In this document: positions 9,001 to 12,271 of the stretch, in pieces
Numbering within the stretch: position 1 is the first letter of the stretch
How the letters are laid out: every line of letters begins with the position of its first letter
Assembly (NCBI GenBank): GCA_019677205.1
Contig: JAAMXY010000504.1
Coordinates: 1-12,271 of the forward strand
Origin: Pinguiococcus pyrenoidosus
Taxonomy: Eukaryota > Sar > Pinguiophyceae > Pinguiochrysidales > Pinguiochrysidaceae
DNA length: 12,271 nucleotides
Direction of reading: 5' to 3'
Notes under the pieces: generated by a model
What the model saw: the letters and a program-made list of their open reading frames with translations, nothing else
Told to the model about the DNA's origin: nothing
Databases searched by the model: none
Program-made: the position numbers and the translations under genes

Positions 9001-11959
9001 CGATGCGTCACCGGCGCACTACGAATGGTTCCGAGAGAACCTGCTTGCCGATCGTGTCTTCGTGTGGCTCGAAGATGACCTGGATTCCATAGAGGAAGCC
9101 AGCGAGGAGAAGAATCATCGCTTGCGGCCGAGGAGGAAGCTTTTCGAGAGGCTCTTTGAAGTTGCGCAGGCCGGCAAACGAAGTGTTGAGCTCGAGTTCC
9201 AAGATGAGATGGAGCAACTCAGAAAACTCGAGCCCGAGTCGTGGCGCCTCCTGCAGCGCATTCCAAAGGCGAGATCGTTCCTGAGTACCAAGATTGTCAA
9301 CTCAAGTGCCGTTGTAGAAGACGTGCGCCAAGATGCTGAAGGTGTCGACATCCAGGCTCCATCCGAAGGACGGCTCCAAACTCCAGGTGTACTCGAGAGG
9401 GCAGATACTGGCACCGGATCGGTGGCGAGCAATTGGAGCAATGGCGTTAAGAGGTTACTGGGGTTTTCGCAGGCTTTTGGACTATCACAGCCTTACAGCC
9501 CTAGTGGTGCCGACGAGGCCCGAAACTCTATGACGACGGTGGAGAGCACCTACCGCCGGAGGTGTTCGTCTTTGGAGGACGAGGGCGGTCGAGCGGTCGA
9601 TCCGAGCAACGAAGGAGCCTCAGAGGCGCATGAGAACGACGAATCTCGACTTCTGATGTATCTGACGCAGCTCCGCAAGTATGCGATTCTGTCCGAAAGG
9701 CTATTCCACCGGAAGCTGGAGACGATCTTCGCGGATCCAATGAATCCTGTGAGGCCGCCCACGTCGTGGTCTAGCGCCAGTGTGTCATCGGGTCTGGGTC
9801 TCGAAGTCGACGTCGAAGACGAGCTTGAGATGAGCATGCGGTTCACCGCCGGACCGGTCAGGTGCTGGATGAATCCTGTCGAGTACGAGTACGATCCCAT
9901 GTTTGAGCTTGCAGAAGACGAACTTGTGTTGCCACGATCTCCCTTGGAGCGCGATGGCTCTTGGTGCGATGAGCATGGCGGAGTCGCAGGTGATCAAGCG
10001 GTCAGTCCTGCGTTCTCGGAGTTCGCTCGTAAGCAGCGCATCATGTACGACGGGTGGGGCCAGGGCGTTCACCGCTACATCAGCCGGCAGCCAGCGATCC
10101 CGCCTCTTGCGACTCTGCTGGACCGTGCGCAGAACGAATTTGGCGTTGAAAAAATTCTCGATGTCCTTCGCTCGACGGTTGTATTCGAAAGGCTTTCCGA
10201 CCTATGTGCGGGTTACCGACACTTCCTGGAGCGGATTGAAGCGGATCCGTTTCTGGCCCTGGCCAGCGTGACGAACAGGCATATCCCGTTGGGTCCGCGC
10301 TACATGAACATCACGATTCACTTCCTTTTCGTTCCGGATCCCAGCGCGGACGGAAATCCCCTTTACAGGCAAATCTGCGAAGTGGAGCTGGTTCTCCTTC
10401 CGGTTTACGAAAGAAAGCGTGGCCTTCATTCGCGTCACATAGAAGTTCTTCAGAAGAAACCGTACTTCTTGGAGGTGGTGAAAGCCGTGGAGAAGGCGGT
10501 GCCGAGAGAGAGGAGATCAGAGACTTTTGGAGAGGGTGTGGTTGATGATCATGATGGCGATCATGATGGCGATGGCGATGGCGATGGCGATGGCGATGGT
10601 GATGGTGATGGTGATGGTGATGGCCATGGCGATGGGGAGATGATGGAAACCTTGCGACGCGCAACACAGAGGCCGGACACAACACACTCCCTGCTCTTGG
10701 CGAAGCATGTAAGGGAGGATGAGGCGTCGAGAGAGCCTTTCGTGGAGTCTAAGGAAGGGTCTAACCCCTTTGCGGTGACGAAGCAAGCCGTCCGGCAGAA
10801 AGACTATCCAGAGAATGCCACGTCGGTGACAGACAGTGATGAGAGCACTTCTGAAGGCTCGGTCCGGATTACGGATCCTCCACCGGAGATCTTCTTCTCT
10901 GCCCATGCCCGTGCCTTCGCTGCTGAACGAGCGCACATATCGGCTCAAGCAGCGGCGTTGCTCTCTCAGAACAGAGGTAGACTGATGTCTTTCAATAAGC
11001 GCCGTAGACGCGTGCAAGGCGGTGAGGGATCTCTGTGTGAGAGCCCCTTCGCACAGAAGCTCGAAAGAATCTGCGGAAGCCATGGAAGTGCTCCACGGGA
11101 TGACAGCGCCCAGCCTCACTTCGCCAAAGTCGTTCGCACTGTAGGGGTGGACGAAAACTATGAGTGGAGTCGCGTCTTCGAAATCAAGCGCCGCGCTGGG
11201 GCCAGAGTCGCAGCAGATAAGCAAAAGCCCGACAATCACGACGTCGTTGGTCCTTCACATCAGAGGAATCTTCCCCACGGCGGGAGAACCGTACCTTCCG
11301 AAACGCAGCTCCCGATCATCTTCAGCCGGCTAGGTAGCTCTGTAAGACGGCTCGTTACCGGGGAAGGTGATGAGCTCGAAGTCCCGTCACAAGCTGCCCG
11401 AAGAGACCGCCGGCGCCGGAGAGGCGGCAAGAGGGAGCTGAGGCCTGAGCTGCGTGGGCGCCTACCGAACACCACACATCGATCTCGGGAGGGCCTTAGA
11501 CTAAGCCGAAGCACTGAGTCTTCGTCGCAGACAGCTGGGCAGAGTCCGATATACGAGACTGCCATGCTGGACGATGAAGATAAAGACGAAGACGAAGACA
11601 AAGATGCTGAAGGCATTGCAGAAGATGCTGAAGACTCCGAAAAAGATGTTGAAGACCTTGAGGAAGATGGTGAAGACCTTGAGAGAGGCGGTGTGGACCT
11701 TGAGGAAGCTGGAGGAGGAAGGCCAGTGGGAGACTTATTTCAGTCCTACGACCAATTTGACCGTCGCTCTCGCGGAAGTACCAACGGAATTCAGTTTGAA
11801 AGCGATGGCGACGGATCGATTGGTGATCTCTCGACTGGCACTGCCAATCCGCGCCAGTCACACTCTCGTCCGGGTTCCACTTCCGGCGAAGTGTCTGGCG
11901 CACAACTGAAGCAGGTCATGGCTTACGAACTTCGTCGCAAGTCGTCTGAGGACGTGTAG
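3030..11959 (+). CDS. Giant multi-pass surface receptor with RelA/SpoT-like tail domain
   Basis: Spliced as 3030-3610, 3680-4267 and 4327-11959, this gives 2,933 residues and a TAG stop. The ATG at 3030 is the first in its frame after a TGA at 2964-2966. It has A at -3 and G at +4, and it opens directly into a signal peptide. Domains in order: signal peptide (1 to about 16); P-S/T-x-x stalk (17-411); Cys-rich GCC2/GCC3 and TNFR-like ectodomain (413-1194) with many N-x-S/T sites; membrane helix (about 1202-1221); cytosolic segment with three G-T-V motifs (1237, 1292, 1430); membrane bundle (1462-1840); and a tail (1841-2933) with a divergent RelA/SpoT-like domain (about 2312-2450), a D-G repeat (2463-2493), basic clusters (2614-2618, 2748-2759) and acidic heptads (2825-2852). 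About nine membrane passes would put the N terminus outside and the tail inside. GCC2/GCC3 ectodomains on multi-pass membrane proteins are widespread in protists and their ligands are mostly unknown. The 7.6 kb third exon is open throughout; a small unseen intron in it cannot be excluded. The overall role, a surface receptor or adhesion protein signalling through its tail, is inference. Confidence 0.88.
3611..3679 (+). other. Intron 1 (69 nt, GT-AG, phase 2)
   Basis: The donor is GTGAGC and the acceptor CTTCCGCAG. Exon 1 ends in AG and exon 2 begins with C, making AGC (Ser194). The joined protein reads A-P-S-L-M-P-S, which preserves the P-S-x-x register exactly. Without splicing the frame stops at once, at the TGA within the donor (3612-3614). 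Confidence 0.9.
4268..4326 (+). other. Intron 2 (59 nt, GT-AG, phase 2)
   Basis: The donor is GTAAGT, a perfect consensus, and the acceptor is GTGGTAG. Exon 2 ends in AC and exon 3 begins with C, making ACC (Thr390). The joined protein reads I-L-P-T-A-E-P-S, keeping the tetrapeptide register. Without splicing the frame stops at the TAA within the donor (4269-4271). Confidence 0.9.
4394..6739 (+). other. Cys-rich GCC2/GCC3 and TNFR-like ectodomain
   Basis: Residues 413-1194 are packed with C-x-x-G-x-Y/F and C-x-x-C modules of the ephrin-receptor-like GCC2/GCC3 type. TNFR-like six-Cys modules are interspersed at 690-717, 817-844 and 944-971, all with Cys steps of 3, 3, 10, 8 and 3. These three lie exactly 127 residues apart and mark a tandem super-repeat. 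A membrane-proximal module (1134-1194) starts with R-G-Y-W-R, then D-C, A-C-x-G-G, C-x-x-G-H, P-Y-C-A-x-C and G-Y-F, a combination typical of this protist membrane-protein class. Many N-x-S/T sequons fit an extracellular location. Confidence 0.88.
6761..6820 (+). other. First transmembrane helix
   Basis: Residues about 1202-1221 are uninterrupted hydrophobic and small residues that directly follow the last Cys module. They are followed by the basic cluster K-R-K (1223-1225), which fits a stop-transfer with the following segment in the cytosol. Confidence 0.85.
7541..8677 (+). other. Multi-pass membrane bundle
   Basis: Hydrophobic segments lie at about 1462-1476 (short), 1522-1544, 1616-1638, 1669-1691, 1727-1748 (amphipathic), 1758-1776, 1787-1806 and 1818-1840. 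A charged loop (1546-1614), rich in Arg and Glu, separates the third and fourth passes of the protein and is probably cytosolic. Recognisable family-like features are K-L-R-V-x-L-G-F-F-Q-I (1461-1471), the F-E-L-V-D-S-V-R-R-L segment beginning near 1727, and W-Q-P-F followed by D-N-Q-L (1776-1787). From memory these resemble the C-terminal membrane domain of GCC2/GCC3 proteins in stramenopiles and ciliates, whose transport or signalling activity is not established. Confidence 0.75.
10091..10507 (+). other. Divergent RelA/SpoT-like domain in the cytosolic tail
   Basis: Residues about 2312-2450 follow the block order I know for RelA/SpoT-type nucleotidyltransferase-fold segments in protist proteins. 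These are a P-P-L helix (2315-2317); I-L-D-V-L-R-S-T-V-V-F (2333-2343), matching a D-I/V-x-R-x-x-V-V-F strand; T-N-R (2372-2374), where V-K-N-R-F is usual; Y-M-N-I-T-I-H-F (2382-2389), where W-R-D-L-M-I-N-F is usual; and I-C-E-V-E-L (2406-2411), where C-E-V-Q-L is usual, followed by R-K and H (2419-2427). D2335 and E2408 would be the metal- and nucleotide-handling acidic pair of (p)ppGpp synthetases. The usual Gln after E-V is Glu2410 and the usual Asp in the Y/W motif is Asn2384, so activity may be lost or altered. The alignment is from memory and not computed. Confidence 0.55.
10544..10636 (+). repeat. In-frame GATGGC/GATGGT hexanucleotide array (Asp-Gly)
   Basis: This encodes residues 2463-2493, starting D-D-H-D-G-D-H and continuing as D-G repeats. 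A duplicated 12-mer, GATCATGATGGC, opens the array (10547-10570). The unit GATGGC then runs homogeneously from 10565 to 10594 (five copies), GATGGT from 10595 to 10618 (four copies), and the array ends in GATGGC, CATGGC and GATGGG. Blocks of one variant followed by blocks of another are a mark of replication slippage. It lies directly after the RelA/SpoT-like domain, in a tail region with no other order. Confidence 0.95.
11630..11713 (+). repeat. 21-bp tandem repeat encoding acidic heptads
   Basis: Four 21-bp units start at 11630, 11651, 11672 and 11693. They encode E-D-S-E-K-D-V, E-D-L-E-E-D-G, E-D-L-E-R-G-G and V-D-L-E-E-A-G (residues 2825-2852). The second and third units share their first 12 bases. 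An acidic D/E/K run (about 2805-2824) precedes them. The tract is probably disordered, or forms a short acidic helix. Confidence 0.9.
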
Positions 11960-12271
11960 TAGAGAGATACTCGGGAGGGCTGGGGAAGGGGGAAGTGTTT
12001 GGTGAACATGACTGCAGTCATCGTCCTAGGCTGTCAAAGAAAGAAAAGTTACACCTTTCTCATCGTCTGATGCTCCCCGCACAACGCTTCTCTCCGTGGT
12101 AGGAAAGCTTTAGCACCCGCTAGTCGACACGGCTGCCTTCGCCGATTCTGCCCATCTGGCGGACGAGCGCATGATTGTAGACGCGGGATGCGTGGTTGGC
12201 AGTTTCGCAGGGTCGCCAAATGGTTGGCCGGCGCCAAGCATTTGGCGGTAGCTTTGGGCGGTCGCCGCTGT
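11960..12271. other. Non-coding right flank, 3' side of the large gene
   Basis: This is downstream of the TAG stop of the large gene. No gene is supported; the only open frame of note (12049-12237, minus) has no recognisable features. A purine-rich stretch (about 12036-12050) and a strong imperfect palindrome (12214-12247) are present. I saw no canonical AATAAA signal. Confidence 0.55.
12214..12247. repeat. 34-nt imperfect palindrome / hairpin
   Basis: The arms CGCCAAATG (12214-12222) and CATTTGGCG (12239-12247) are perfect complements. Inside them, after one G-G mismatch, TTGGC (12224-12228) pairs with GCCAA (12233-12237) around a CGGC loop. The right arm with its next base contains TTTGGCGG, which fits the relaxed E2F consensus WTTSSCSS. 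The element could be a transcript 3'-end hairpin, a dyad binding site, or the tip of a mobile element. Confidence 0.7.

Noticed and set aside
10517-11239. A minus-strand open frame with long Ile-Ala/Ile-Thr or His-rich runs
   Set aside because: The runs are the antisense of the GATGGC/GATGGT array, and the frame has no domain of its own.
12049-12237. A 62-codon minus-strand open frame
   Set aside because: It is short, has no recognisable features, and runs through the strong palindrome, which is better explained as non-coding structure.

Overview
The window looks like nuclear DNA from a microbial eukaryote, most likely a GC-rich alga or related protist of the stramenopile, haptophyte, cryptophyte or alveolate type. 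The support is as follows. Two short GT-AG introns (69 and 59 nt) join cleanly inside a repeat-coding region. A very long secreted or membrane protein carries P-S-x-x tetrapeptide repeats, which are common in stramenopile and other algal genomes. That protein also has GCC2/GCC3 and TNFR-type cysteine modules plus a multi-pass membrane region. There are no bacterial operons or Shine-Dalgarno-led genes. The exact lineage cannot be fixed from the sequence alone.

Layout: 1-480 is non-coding, with a degenerate tandem repeat at the left edge and a TTTCGG hexamer repeat. 481-1731 (minus strand) encodes a 416-residue EF-hand protein with a long disordered insert. 1732-3029 is a 1.3 kb region shared by two divergent genes; it holds an E2F-like and a CRE-like motif but no convincing gene. 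3030-11959 (plus strand) is one gene of three exons (3030-3610, 3680-4267, 4327-11959) encoding a protein of 2,933 residues. 11960-12271 is non-coding and contains a strong 34-nt imperfect palindrome.

The large protein reads, in order: signal peptide (about 1-16); P-S-x-x stalk (17-411); Cys-rich ectodomain (413-1194) with an exact 127-residue super-repeat; a first membrane helix (about 1202-1221); a cytosolic segment with three G-T-V beta-strand motifs; a bundle of about eight further hydrophobic helices (1462-1840); and a tail of about 1,090 residues. Within the tail (about 2312-2450) is a segment that I read as a divergent RelA/SpoT-like nucleotidyltransferase-fold domain. It keeps an Asp and a Glu at the places expected for the catalytic pair. 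Low-complexity Asp-Gly and acidic heptad repeats follow.

The most interesting hypothesis is that this is a surface receptor carrying an alarmone-synthetase-like domain on its cytosolic side, with a stalk whose length could be changed by skipping a frame-neutral, repeat-register-neutral exon. The neighbouring, divergently transcribed EF-hand protein could be a co-regulated calcium sensor, but only the gene arrangement suggests this.
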